Part shown: in pieces, positions 1 to 5,691 of the stretch
Layout of the letters: every line of letters begins with the position of its first letter
How positions within the stretch are numbered: position 1 is the stretch's first letter
Notes under the pieces: generated by a model
Database searches by the model: none
What the model was told of the DNA's origin: nothing
The model's input: only the letters and a program-made list of their open reading frames with translations
Program-made: the position numbers and the translations under genes
Source: an uncultured Alphaproteobacteria bacterium
GTDB lineage: Bacteria > Pseudomonadota > Alphaproteobacteria > UBA7985 > CAJQQZ01
Length of the DNA: 7,029 bases
Direction of reading: 5' to 3'
Assembly: GCA_905480445.1 (NCBI GenBank)
Contig: CAJQQJ010000243.1
Location: forward strand, 1-7,029

Positions 1-10
1 AGAAACTGAA

Positions 11-784
11 ATGAGTGAACCAGTTCTATTAGTCGAGAAAAACGGTGCTGTTGCCACGGTCACGTTGAACCGTCCTGAAAAACTCAATGCATTCAACAAC
101 GCCTTGAAGGACGCGATGAGGAAAACCGTTGGCCAACTCAACGACGACGATAATGTTAAGATCGTTGTCCTCAAGGGGGCAGGCCGCGGTTTCTCGGCAG
201 GAGCCGATTTAAGTGGTGAACCCGCCGATCCCATCAGTTTCCATCTCGATGCTGACTACAAGCCATTTTTAACCGGCATTTCAATGTCGGACAAAATTTG
301 GATAGCACAAGTCCATGGCCCAGCCGCCGGAGCAGCAGCAGCCTTGGCGATGAACTGTGATTTAGTTGTCATGGCCGAAGAAGCTTATATCTACATGGCT
401 TTCGCGGCCATTTCTCTCGTTCCCGATGCGGGCAACACAAAACTTCTCCTTCAACATCTGGGCTACCACCGCGCTCTCGAAGCAGTCTTAGAAGGTCGGA
501 AAATCACAGCCCAAGAATGCTTGCAATTCGGTATCGCCAACAAAGTCACAACAATTGACGAACTCGAAGCCACCACTCAGCAATGGGCAGAAAAGCTTGC
601 ATCCAGCGCACCCTTAGCCCTTGCAGCTTCGAAGCGGTTGCTTAGAAATGTCGGCGCTATGAGTTTCGGCGATGCCATCTCCGTGGAAGGTGTCGAGCAA
701 AGCTCACTGCTTAAGTCCTCTGATTTTAAGGAAGGCGTCTCGGCTTTCTTTGAGAAACGCAAACCTGCCTGGAAAGGCTGCTAA
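11..784 (+). CDS. Enoyl-CoA hydratase/isomerase family protein (PaaG/isomerase-like)
   Basis: A 257-residue crotonase-fold protein of normal family length, expected to be cytoplasmic and to act on an acyl-CoA thioester (isomerisation or hydration in fatty-acid or aromatic-acid breakdown). The N-terminal strand and NRPEKLNAF (residues 20-28) are typical. The oxyanion-hole segments are FSAGADL (61-67) and HGPAAG (102-107). The two glutamates used by classical hydratases are absent: by my alignment their places hold Ala111 and Phe131. Instead the segment AFAAISLVPDAG (130-141) resembles the 'GLVPDSGG' stretch of PaaG-type and enoyl-CoA isomerases, where the Asp (here Asp139) is the catalytic acid. 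I therefore favour an isomerase-type role over a true hydratase; the substrate is unknown. The upstream region is cut by the window edge, so the promoter and ribosome site cannot be judged. The cupin gene follows 33 bases downstream on the same strand. Confidence 0.88.
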   Translation: MSEPVLLVEKNGAVATVTLNRPEKLNAFNNALKDAMRKTVGQLNDDDNVKIVVLKGAGRGFSAGADLSGEPADPISFHLDADYKPFLTGISMSDKIWIAQVHGPAAGAAAALAMNCDLVVMAEEAYIYMAFAAISLVPDAGNTKLLLQHLGYHRALEAVLEGRKITAQECLQFGIANKVTTIDELEATTQQWAEKLASSAPLALAASKRLLRNVGAMSFGDAISVEGVEQSSLLKSSDFKEGVSAFFEKRKPAWKGC

Positions 785-817
785 GCCCCTTGTCATCTCC
801 TAACGAAAGATCAAACT

Positions 818-1183
818 ATGTCTGCCAAATCATTCCGCCTACTTCCCAACGGTCACCCAACAACTGGGATGGGGCCATCCGATATGACCGCCGCTGAAGC
901 CTTCACAAGTGATGACAAAACAGAACTGAATCACACTTTCTTTCAAACTGACGATGAATCCATTCTAACTGGCGTGTGGGAATGCGCACCTTGTTTAGAG
1001 GAAATCGATGCCTACCCAGTGCATGAAATGATGACTATCATTTCAGGAAAGCTAACGGTTACCAGTGACGATGGCAGTGCTGAAAACTATGTGGCTGGCG
1101 ACAGTTTCTACATTGCCAAAGGCGCTAAAATCACCTGGCACATCACCGAAACACTGCGTAAGTTCTACATGATCGCTGCTTGA
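818..1183 (+). CDS. Small cupin-domain protein (Cupin_3/DUF861-like)
   Basis: A 121-residue single-domain cupin. From residue 51 the pattern TGVWECAP...HEMMTIISGKLTVTSDDG, followed by VAGDSFYIAKGAKITWHI (92-109) and a closing KFYMI strand, matches the DUF861/Cupin_3 group, the fold of (S)-ureidoglycine aminohydrolase. Family members typically carry the GVWE turn and the 'PGDxFxIPxGxxxTW' segment seen here. Many are uncharacterised, so no reaction is assigned. His69 and Glu70 are possible metal or substrate contacts, but this is only inferred from their place in the first cupin motif. The start is preceded by a modest purine stretch (CGAAAGA, about 7 bases away). Lying 33 bases after the acyl-CoA enzyme gene, it is probably cotranscribed with it. 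No signal peptide is visible, so a cytoplasmic location is expected. Confidence 0.82.
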   Translation: MSAKSFRLLPNGHPTTGMGPSDMTAAEAFTSDDKTELNHTFFQTDDESILTGVWECAPCLEEIDAYPVHEMMTIISGKLTVTSDDGSAENYVAGDSFYIAKGAKITWHITETLRKFYMIAA

Positions 1184-1201
1184 GGAGTAAAAGACTGCCG
1201 C

Positions 1202-1217
1202 AGTGACTTAAATCACT
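1202..1217. promoter_or_regulatory. CRP/FNR-like palindrome upstream of the secreted SH3b-VHL gene
   Basis: The sequence AGTGACTTAAATCACT contains GTGA-N6-TCAC, the core of the CRP-family consensus TGTGA-N6-TCACA, but lacks the outer T and A of that consensus. It sits about 100 bases before the ATG at 1316. A weak promoter-like pair, TTGTTT (1219-1224) and TTTTAT (1242-1247), with a 17-base spacer lies just downstream, which would put the site near -45. The same bases can also form a 5-bp stem followed by TTTGTTT, so a weak terminator for the cupin gene is the alternative reading. Confidence 0.35.
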
Positions 1218-1315
1218 TTTGTTTCTGAGAGTCTTGTTAAGTTTTATTCAATTACAGCAGTCTCAAAAGCCTGAAAGCGCAAGCAGATAACCGGGCAGAA
1301 GAAAGGATAGAAACC

Positions 1316-1969
1316 ATGAGGTATCTCACAATAATAGTGGCCTTCTTTGCATTCGCCACATCCGCGCATGCCCAGAGCTTTGAAGCGGGTTCCTGGGGCG
1401 GCAAAGTTAGATCAGGACCGGGCATGCATTACAAGAAAGTGGCCAGCCTTCGTAACGGTGATCCGGTTAGGGTCTTGAAGCGAACTAATGAATACATGAA
1501 CGGCTACCCCTGGTATCGCATTTCTTTCCGTGGTGGTCGTAAGGGTTATCAATGGGGCGGTATTATGTGTGCCTATGACCATCCAATCGATGGCCTGCAC
1601 CAAACCTGTGACATTGACCGCCGACACAACGCTTCTGGCAACGGTGGCAACACTAACCCCAATACCAGCGGCGCATGGGGCTGTGAATGGGAGGGCAAAT
1701 TGAATTCCGTGAATTCTAATCAAGTCATTCACATAAAAATGAAGAACAGATCTGGTGAACACAGAGCTGTATTCTGGATCAATTTTGATGGCCAACCCGT
1801 TCATTACTTCGACCTGAACCCAGGAGAAAGCCGCACTCAAGAATCGCGCGCTGGCTATCCTTGGATGTTCACCGATGGTCCTGGAAATTGTATCGAGCTG
1901 CACAACCCAGACAGAAACACCAGAAAGATCACATTAAGACGCAAAAGCCCTGGCTTCGGACCTGAGTAA
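1316..1969 (+). CDS. Secreted SH3b-domain protein with a C-terminal VHL-beta-like domain
   Basis: A 217-residue exported protein. Residues 1-19 form a signal peptide (hydrophobic core 4-15, AHA cleavage motif before Gln20). Residues 21 to about 90 look like a bacterial SH3 domain (KVRSGPGMHYK, then a GDPVRVLKR strand and WYRISFRGGRKGYQWG). Residues 103-118 are a Gly/Asn-rich linker. Residues from about 129 to 205 match the von Hippel-Lindau beta domain: NRS (144-146), FWINFDGQPVHY (153-164), LNPGESR (167-173) and GYPWMFTD (180-187) align without gaps to human pVHL residues 77-121. Four cysteines (85, 98, 123, 192) could form two disulfides, fitting a periplasmic or extracellular place. AAAGGA (1302-1307) lies 8 bases before the ATG. 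It probably has its own promoter and is not joined to the cupin gene. The ligand is unknown; a peptide- or wall-binding role is inferred from the domains only. Confidence 0.85.
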   Translation: MRYLTIIVAFFAFATSAHAQSFEAGSWGGKVRSGPGMHYKKVASLRNGDPVRVLKRTNEYMNGYPWYRISFRGGRKGYQWGGIMCAYDHPIDGLHQTCDIDRRHNASGNGGNTNPNTSGAWGCEWEGKLNSVNSNQVIHIKMKNRSGEHRAVFWINFDGQPVHYFDLNPGESRTQESRAGYPWMFTDGPGNCIELHNPDRNTRKITLRRKSPGFGPE

Positions 1970-1984
1970 GTTCATTACAGCAAA

Positions 1985-2015
1985 CTTAACAAAGCGCTAC
2001 TTGCGCCCTTTTAAG
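1985..2015 (+). terminator. Imperfect hairpin after the SH3b-VHL gene
   Basis: The arms CTTAACAAAGCGC and GCGCCCTTTTAAG pair at 10 of 13 positions around a 5-base loop, starting 16 bases after the stop codon. The inner stem is GCGC/GCGC, and a short CTTTT run lies within the 3' arm. It could end transcription of the secreted-protein gene, but the mismatches and the short T run make it a weak terminator candidate. Confidence 0.35.
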
Positions 2016-2021
2016 AGAAAA

Positions 2022-2064
2022 GCAGTATTTGTTTTCAGTGCAACACTATGAGAACAAATACTGC
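2022..2064. terminator. 12-bp perfect inverted repeat between convergent genes
   Basis: GCAGTATTTGTT (2022-2033) is repeated exactly in inverse at 2053-2064, with a 19-base spacer. It lies between the ends of two convergent genes (stop codons at 1969 and 2123), where a two-way terminator is expected. The stem is AT-rich and has no strong T run on either side, so intrinsic termination is uncertain. A small mobile or repetitive palindrome is the alternative. Confidence 0.4.
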
Positions 2065-2122
2065 AATTTCACTAAGTAGCTACTTCGGCATTTCACAAGG
2101 TTGCTAAAACTTCCTCAATAAA

Positions 2123-2809
2123 CTACTTCAAGATCAGCTTTGTTTCCGCCGGCTTTTCGAGAACAACATAATGACCAGCCCGTTCAATTGAACAAAACCT
2201 ACTGTTCGCCATTTTTGACGACAAGTCAGATAAATAAACAGAACCAGGATGCGTATCTGATGATCCAGAAATGAGAACCGCTGGTTTTGACCAATTCTGT
2301 GTAAATTCCTGCCTATCAACACGAGTATGAAAGGCATTAACGCCGTTGATCTGATCGCTTAAGGCGATGTTTGACGCAATTTCATAGGCCTTTTCGAGAG
2401 CCACTTCGCTGGCCTTTTCGTCAAACAAAGGTCGCCAATAGCGTTCCCAAGCAGGATCAAAACCTCGTTCTCGAAGCAATTGCACCGCAGATTTCCTGAA
2501 TTCAGGGTTCGGATTGCAACTCGCCTTCGCTCCAATAAGCCCAAGTCCGATCACCCTGTCAGGTGCTAAGTTCGCCATTTCTAACGCACATGATCCACCG
2601 ATTGAGGAACCGACAACAATGAGCTGTTCTTCTGAAAAACAGCGAAGTGCTTCCACTGCCCAATCCTTTAGCTGACCACCGCATTGATAAAGCGTTGGTG
2701 CGTAGGTTGCTCCAGGGACAAGATCCATGAAGCCGGACCATATGGAACCATCAAAAGGCAGAGGATGAAGGAGTATCAGTCCAATTTCTCGTCGTCCATT
2801 AGCGGTCAT
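2123..2809 (-). CDS. Alpha/beta hydrolase fold protein
   Basis: A 228-residue alpha/beta hydrolase, probably cytoplasmic (no signal peptide). The fold is shown by LILLHPLPFDGSIW (11-24), which carries the HP/HG-type oxyanion turn, and by the nucleophile elbow GSSIG (67-71) with Ser69. The acid is probably Asp185 (SGSSDTHPG) and the base His213 (AGHYVVLEKP), giving a full Ser-Asp-His triad. The ATG at 2809 is chosen over an in-frame TTG at 2827 because the ATG shares its A with the TAA stop of the upstream gene (TAATG), the classic layout for coupled translation; neither start has a clear Shine-Dalgarno sequence. It is the second gene of a two-gene operon with the agmatinase-like gene, which suggests an ester or amide substrate in the same nitrogen-compound pathway, but this is inference. 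Substrate and exact enzyme class cannot be read from the sequence. Confidence 0.85.
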   Translation of the reverse strand: MTANGRREIGLILLHPLPFDGSIWSGFMDLVPGATYAPTLYQCGGQLKDWAVEALRCFSEEQLIVVGSSIGGSCALEMANLAPDRVIGLGLIGAKASCNPNPEFRKSAVQLLRERGFDPAWERYWRPLFDEKASEVALEKAYEIASNIALSDQINGVNAFHTRVDRQEFTQNWSKPAVLISGSSDTHPGSVYLSDLSSKMANSRFCSIERAGHYVVLEKPAETKLILK

Positions 2810-3729
2810 TAACGTCTGGCCAAACAACCGATGACATTTGCCACAATCCGAGCGGCAGTAAGGGTCGCGGTTCCATCCCTATCGCGTTCTGGAACAAACT
2901 CAATCATATCAAAGCCTACGAGGTTGGCTTTCTGGACAACAGTCGCAATCAAATCAAGGGCTTGGTAATAGGTCAAACCTCCAGGTGTCGGGGCCATAAC
3001 CGCTGGCATGATCCCCGCGTCCAGCGCATCGCAGTCGAGCGTGATCATACAATTCGCACCTGCGGGTACATGCTGGATAACCGCATCGAGACCTTCTGCG
3101 TGAAGCCTTCGCGCAGTGACAATCTCTGCCCCCCAAGCCTGTGCGATTTCCACTTCCTCCCGCCGTGCTGAGCCCAGCCCTCTCATGCCAACTTGGACGA
3201 TCCGCTCAACATGATCCATTTCAGAAGCGCGACGCATGGTGCTGGAGTAACCCAGTGGTTCTCCCCTGCGCTCCTGACGCCAATCAATATGCGCATCTAT
3301 TTGGATAATCGTCAGAGGTCCTTTTGGCGCCAAGGCTTCAATGAAAGGTATGGGGACTGAGTCATCTCCACCGATCATGATTGGCACAGCATCAGAGGAC
3401 AAAATCAGAGAAGTCGCCTCTCTGATTTTCGCCCTATTACCCGGACCATCTTCCCAGGTTGTTTTGAGATTGCCAGCATCCGCAAGTTTGAATCCCTTAT
3501 CGCCCATCAAAGGACCATCCAAATCATAATCCCAATGATCAAGCCACCGCGCATCATCTTCCAGTGAGGCACGCATAGCATCGGGAGCAGAAGCAAAAGG
3601 CTCGTTTGGGATATTGAGATAAGGCGTCCCATGAAGCGCACCGAACAAAACCGCATCGGCTTGATCGAGGCTCAGCCTCTCATCGGAACCCATGAAAGGA
3701 ATTTGAGGATTAACGAACAGATTTTTCAT
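2809..3729 (-). CDS. Agmatinase/arginase-family ureohydrolase, GGDD variant
   Basis: A 306-residue ureohydrolase-fold protein, close to the usual length. Such enzymes use two metal ions (usually manganese) to split a guanidino group and release urea. The metal-site motifs are DAHIDW (145-150; Asp145, His147, Asp149) and LDCDALDAG (231-239; Asp232, Asp234). Glu277 occupies the late conserved acid position, and TPGGLTYYQ (248-256) is the usual Pro-Gly-Gly loop. Two changes are notable. The motif normally GGDHS is GGDDS (120-124), so the metal-binding His is Asp123; and the usual DxDxxDP ends in DA rather than DP. I recall similar GGDDS proteins annotated as agmatinase in alphaproteobacteria, so this is probably a subfamily rather than a dead enzyme. 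The substrate (agmatine or another guanidino acid) is unknown. The ATG at 3729 has GGA 7 bases upstream and is preferred to the TTG at 3741. It overlaps the next gene by one base. Confidence 0.87.
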   Translation of the reverse strand: MKNLFVNPQIPFMGSDERLSLDQADAVLFGALHGTPYLNIPNEPFASAPDAMRASLEDDARWLDHWDYDLDGPLMGDKGFKLADAGNLKTTWEDGPGNRAKIREATSLILSSDAVPIMIGGDDSVPIPFIEALAPKGPLTIIQIDAHIDWRQERRGEPLGYSSTMRRASEMDHVERIVQVGMRGLGSARREEVEIAQAWGAEIVTARRLHAEGLDAVIQHVPAGANCMITLDCDALDAGIMPAVMAPTPGGLTYYQALDLIATVVQKANLVGFDMIEFVPERDRDGTATLTAARIVANVIGCLARR

Positions 3730-3809
3730 TATAGTTTCCAAGGCGGTTTAAAATTGTAACTCACGTTAATCCGGCATCTGCCGACAAGTCGAGAAAAATA
3801 GCAATTCAG

Positions 3810-3841
3810 CAAGAAACCTATCAAATTGAATAGGTTTCTTG
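3810..3841. promoter_or_regulatory. Perfect 12-bp inverted repeat in the divergent intergenic region
   Basis: CAAGAAACCTAT (3810-3821) and ATAGGTTTCTTG (3830-3841) are exact inverse copies around an 8-base spacer. It lies between the divergently transcribed agmatinase-like and RebB-family genes, so neither gene runs into it and a terminator is unlikely. An operator for a dimeric regulator acting on one or both genes is the simplest reading. A −10-like TACAAT for the minus-strand gene is at 3758-3753, but no matching −35 was found. Confidence 0.45.
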
Positions 3842-3884
3842 ATTTGATTTTGCCCTACACTTCTCTCAGCACTGTGGCCCTTTC

Positions 3885-3904
3885 TCCTAATCTTCAGACT
3901 AGGA
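3885..3904. promoter_or_regulatory. 20-bp near-perfect dyad upstream of the RebB-family gene
   Basis: TCCTAATCT-TC-AGACTAGGA is a palindrome with 9-base arms, one mismatched pair and a 2-base centre. The tight centre fits a protein-binding operator better than an RNA hairpin. It ends 27 bases before the Shine-Dalgarno sequence of the RebB-family gene, so it could overlap that gene's promoter or start of transcription. Confidence 0.45.
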
Positions 3905-3931
3905 AGTGGTTTCAGCCAAACCGACATGAAG

Positions 3932-3937
3932 AGGAGG
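3932..3937 (+). promoter_or_regulatory. Strong ribosome binding site fixing the RebB-family start
   Basis: AGGAGG, a full Shine-Dalgarno match, lies 6 bases before the ATG at 3944. It lies downstream of an alternative in-frame ATG at 3926, which has no comparable site, so 3944 is the start. It is the strongest ribosome site in the window and suggests high expression. Confidence 0.85.
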
Positions 3938-3943
3938 ATCAGC

Positions 3944-4417
3944 ATGTCAACACCCGCACCAATAGACCAAGACCGCCAGCCCTTTGTTGAGATTTCTGAG
4001 GAGGTCGCCGCCGGCTTAGACTTGATGAACCAGGTAACGCACCAGCACATGCTAGGCTCGATAGAACTGGTCGCTGAGATCGTTAAACTGATTGAGGCTG
4101 CTGGGAACTCTAAATCTGGAGCTCAAGCCGCTGCGGCAAAAGTCGATCAACTTGCAAGCAATGGTGACGCCAGTGAGGCAGAACAGCTCGTCGAAACAAC
4201 CTCCAGCAAACTGGCTGAAGCCGCGAAAGCTTCGCCCAATCAATCCCCAGCACCAGATGTGATCTTGGGACAAGTCGCAGGGCACGCCATTGGCATCGCC
4301 TATGAGAACACGGTCAGAACCCAAGATCAGATCAATATGGTGACACTAGCAGCCGTTACTGAAGGCATCAATTTGCTCTATCAAACCGCAGTTGGCGCTG
4401 GAAAAGGCGGGAAGTAG
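3944..4417 (+). CDS. RebB-family (R-body / 'killing trait') protein
   Basis: A 157-residue soluble protein. The C-terminal part, residues 104-147, carries the RebB-family signature: PAPDVILGQVAGHAIGIAYENTV, then Q-x-Q-x-N, then LAAVTEGINLLYQ. RebB proteins from Caedibacter, as I recall them, have the same NxV..Q.QxN....AAxTxGxxxLY spacing. RebB-type subunits build R-bodies, coiled protein ribbons that unroll on acidification, though many bacterial homologues are untested. The N-terminal part (residues 17-52) is helical and has a VTHQ-x-x-x-G stretch that may match the family's first segment; about 50 Ala/Ser/Gln-rich residues (53-103) then look like an insertion, making it longer than the roughly 100-residue Caedibacter protein. 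No signal peptide or membrane segment is present. It stands alone here: no second reb gene, sigma factor or kinase is adjacent. It is preceded by a 20-bp dyad and a very strong ribosome site. Confidence 0.7.
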   Translation: MSTPAPIDQDRQPFVEISEEVAAGLDLMNQVTHQHMLGSIELVAEIVKLIEAAGNSKSGAQAAAAKVDQLASNGDASEAEQLVETTSSKLAEAAKASPNQSPAPDVILGQVAGHAIGIAYENTVRTQDQINMVTLAAVTEGINLLYQTAVGAGKGGK

Positions 4418-4489
4418 GAAACTAGCTGTCTAAAATACTCATTGTCCGCTCCAATCCCGATCAAGACTTTGCGCAACAAAGCCCTTTAA

Positions 4490-4519
4490 CCCGGTCACAA
4501 ACAAGCTAAAGTGGCCGGG
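4490..4519. other. 9-bp GC-rich hairpin upstream of the GFA gene
   Basis: CCCGGTCAC (4490-4498) pairs with GTGGCCGGG (4511-4519) around a 12-base loop, with one G-U pair. It lies 73 bases after the RebB-family stop and 36 bases before the GFA start. There is no T run after it, so it is not a textbook intrinsic terminator. It could be an operator, an mRNA 5' structure or part of a weak terminator. Confidence 0.35.
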
Positions 4520-4555
4520 CTAGGAAGTTCGGCAGAATTCGAGGGAAGGATTGTC

Positions 4556-4933
4556 ATGTCTAAGGCCCAATGTTGCTGTGGGAAGTTAAGACTAGAGATT
4601 GATGGTGACCCAACAATCAATGTCGTCTGCCACTGTGCCAATTGCCAAAGGCGGACTGGCTCTGCTTTTGGCTGGTCGATGTATTTCGAAGAAACCAGCG
4701 TCCACGCTTCCGGCAACAAAAGCGAGTATTTGCCTGGCAACGGTCAGAAACGATATTTCTGCTCTGGTTGCGGCTCAACTTTGTTCTGGCTCTCACCGGA
4801 TTTCAAAGGCTTGATTGGTGTCGCAGCTGGTTCTCTAGTTGGTGAGCAACGGCCACCCCCTTTGGCCTCTTATTCTGAAAACAGCCGTTGCGATTGGGTG
4901 AATATACCGACAGATTGGGCACACCATGACTGA
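4556..4933 (+). CDS. GFA/CENP-V-type zinc-binding protein
   Basis: A 125-residue protein of the family named after glutathione-dependent formaldehyde-activating enzyme (Gfa), expected in the cytoplasm. The zinc-binding cysteines are all present: C6-C7-C8 in QCCCGK, CHCANC (25-30) followed by the typical RRTGSAF (32-38), and CSGCGSTLFW (69-78). Members bind zinc and sometimes glutathione; most small single-domain members have no proven reaction, so formaldehyde chemistry is not claimed. The ATG at 4556 is chosen because GGAAGGA (4544-4550) lies 5 bases upstream; a GTG at 4511 would add 15 residues before the conserved start and sits in a hairpin arm. Its end overlaps the start of the dehydrogenase gene by 8 bases, so the two are almost certainly cotranscribed, and perhaps both handle reactive carbonyl compounds (inference). 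Confidence 0.87.
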   Translation: MSKAQCCCGKLRLEIDGDPTINVVCHCANCQRRTGSAFGWSMYFEETSVHASGNKSEYLPGNGQKRYFCSGCGSTLFWLSPDFKGLIGVAAGSLVGEQRPPPLASYSENSRCDWVNIPTDWAHHD

Positions 4934-5666
4934 TGTCAAAAACGCTAAAACCGCGTTAGTAACAGGCGCAACCAGCGGTATCGGCAGAGCTGTATCGTTG
5001 GCTTTGGCTGACAAAGGTTATTCCGTCATCGCTTTGGGCCGCAACGCGGAAGCATTGGAGGAATTAGGGACCATAAAAAACGTCCACCCTCAAGCTGTTG
5101 ATCTAGGTGATAGCCGCGCCCTCGAAGCCGTTTCGGCTTCTGAATCAATAGATGTCCTCGTCAACAACGCGGGCATCATGCCGCCCAATGTCAAATTCAG
5201 CGACATGGATCAAGCAGACATCGACAACACGCTTGAAATCAACTTGAGTGCTGCCCTACGGGTCACTAGACTTGTTCTGCCAGGCATGATCAAGCGAAAA
5301 GCAGGTCACCTCTTTTTCACAGGCTCAACAGCTGGCCAAGCCCCTTTCCCCAACATGGCCGTCTACGGCGCCTCCAAAGCCGCTATCTCCAGCTTTGCAG
5401 CGGCACTGAGATGTGACTTGTCAGGCTCTAACGTTCGAGTAACCGAGATCGTCGCTGGCCGAGTGGAAACCGCCTTGTACCGCGACGCCCTCGACGAAGC
5501 TGGTCGTCAGCAAATGTATTCAGCCTTTGATGCGGTCCAGCCGGAGAACATCGCCGAGATGTTGCTAACCGTCCTGCAAATGCCCGCCCATGTCGATGTC
5601 ACCCGGTTCGACATTTTGCCAACTGCTCAGTTCGTTGGTGGCGGTGGGTTTGCGGGGAAAGATTAG
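4926..5666 (+). CDS. Short-chain dehydrogenase/reductase, YdfG-like
   Basis: A 246-residue classical SDR, a cytoplasmic NAD(P)-dependent oxidoreductase. The nucleotide-binding motif is TGATSGIG (13-20), followed by Arg39 in ALGRN, which favours NADP. NNAG is at 80-83. The catalytic set is Asn106, Ser134 (TGSTAG), Tyr147 and Lys151 (YGASK). The C-terminal end, MPAHVDVTRFDILPTAQF (219-236), closely resembles the 'LPAHVNINTLEMMPVTQ' end of E. coli YdfG, an NADP-dependent 3-hydroxy acid dehydrogenase (serine, 3-hydroxypropionate), so a 3-hydroxy acid or aldehyde substrate is a fair guess. The family usually has a PG before the substrate loop; here it is VAGRVETALY (176-185). The ATG at 4926 lies inside the end of the GFA gene and has no strong ribosome site, pointing to coupled translation. 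The last 33 bases before GGGAAAGATTAG recur, decayed, at 6335-6368. Confidence 0.92.
   Translation: MTDVKNAKTALVTGATSGIGRAVSLALADKGYSVIALGRNAEALEELGTIKNVHPQAVDLGDSRALEAVSASESIDVLVNNAGIMPPNVKFSDMDQADIDNTLEINLSAALRVTRLVLPGMIKRKAGHLFFTGSTAGQAPFPNMAVYGASKAAISSFAAALRCDLSGSNVRVTEIVAGRVETALYRDALDEAGRQQMYSAFDAVQPENIAEMLLTVLQMPAHVDVTRFDILPTAQFVGGGGFAGKD
5621..5653 (+). repeat. Direct repeat, copy A (3' end of the dehydrogenase gene)
   Basis: This stretch encodes the last conserved residues of the dehydrogenase. Its final 14 bases, GGCGGTGGGTTTGC (5640-5653), recur exactly at 6355-6368. With a one-base gap the similarity runs over about 34 positions with 27 matches. The two copies bracket the AT-rich DUF3916-like gene. 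Confidence 0.55.
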
Positions 5667-5691
5667 GCACTTAGCAGAAGAAATTGAAAAT

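Noticed and set aside
1412..1903. 163-residue open frame on the minus strand
   Set aside because: It lies wholly inside the SH3b-VHL gene, has no domain pattern, and the plus-strand reading has a signal peptide and recognisable domains.
2807..2827. TTG start at 2827 for the alpha/beta hydrolase
   Set aside because: The ATG at 2809 gives the TAATG junction with the upstream gene; the TTG would add six residues without a ribosome site.
3727..3741. TTG start at 3741 for the agmatinase-like gene
   Set aside because: The TTG overlaps the likely Shine-Dalgarno GGA of the ATG at 3729, so the ATG is the better start.
3766..4050. 94-residue open frame on the minus strand
   Set aside because: It overlaps the RebB-family gene start, runs through both dyads and shows no protein-like pattern or ribosome site.
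5590..5691. Upstream start for the DUF3916-like gene at 5590
   Set aside because: It would overlap the last 77 bases of the dehydrogenase gene in another frame, and the added residues do not look like the family.
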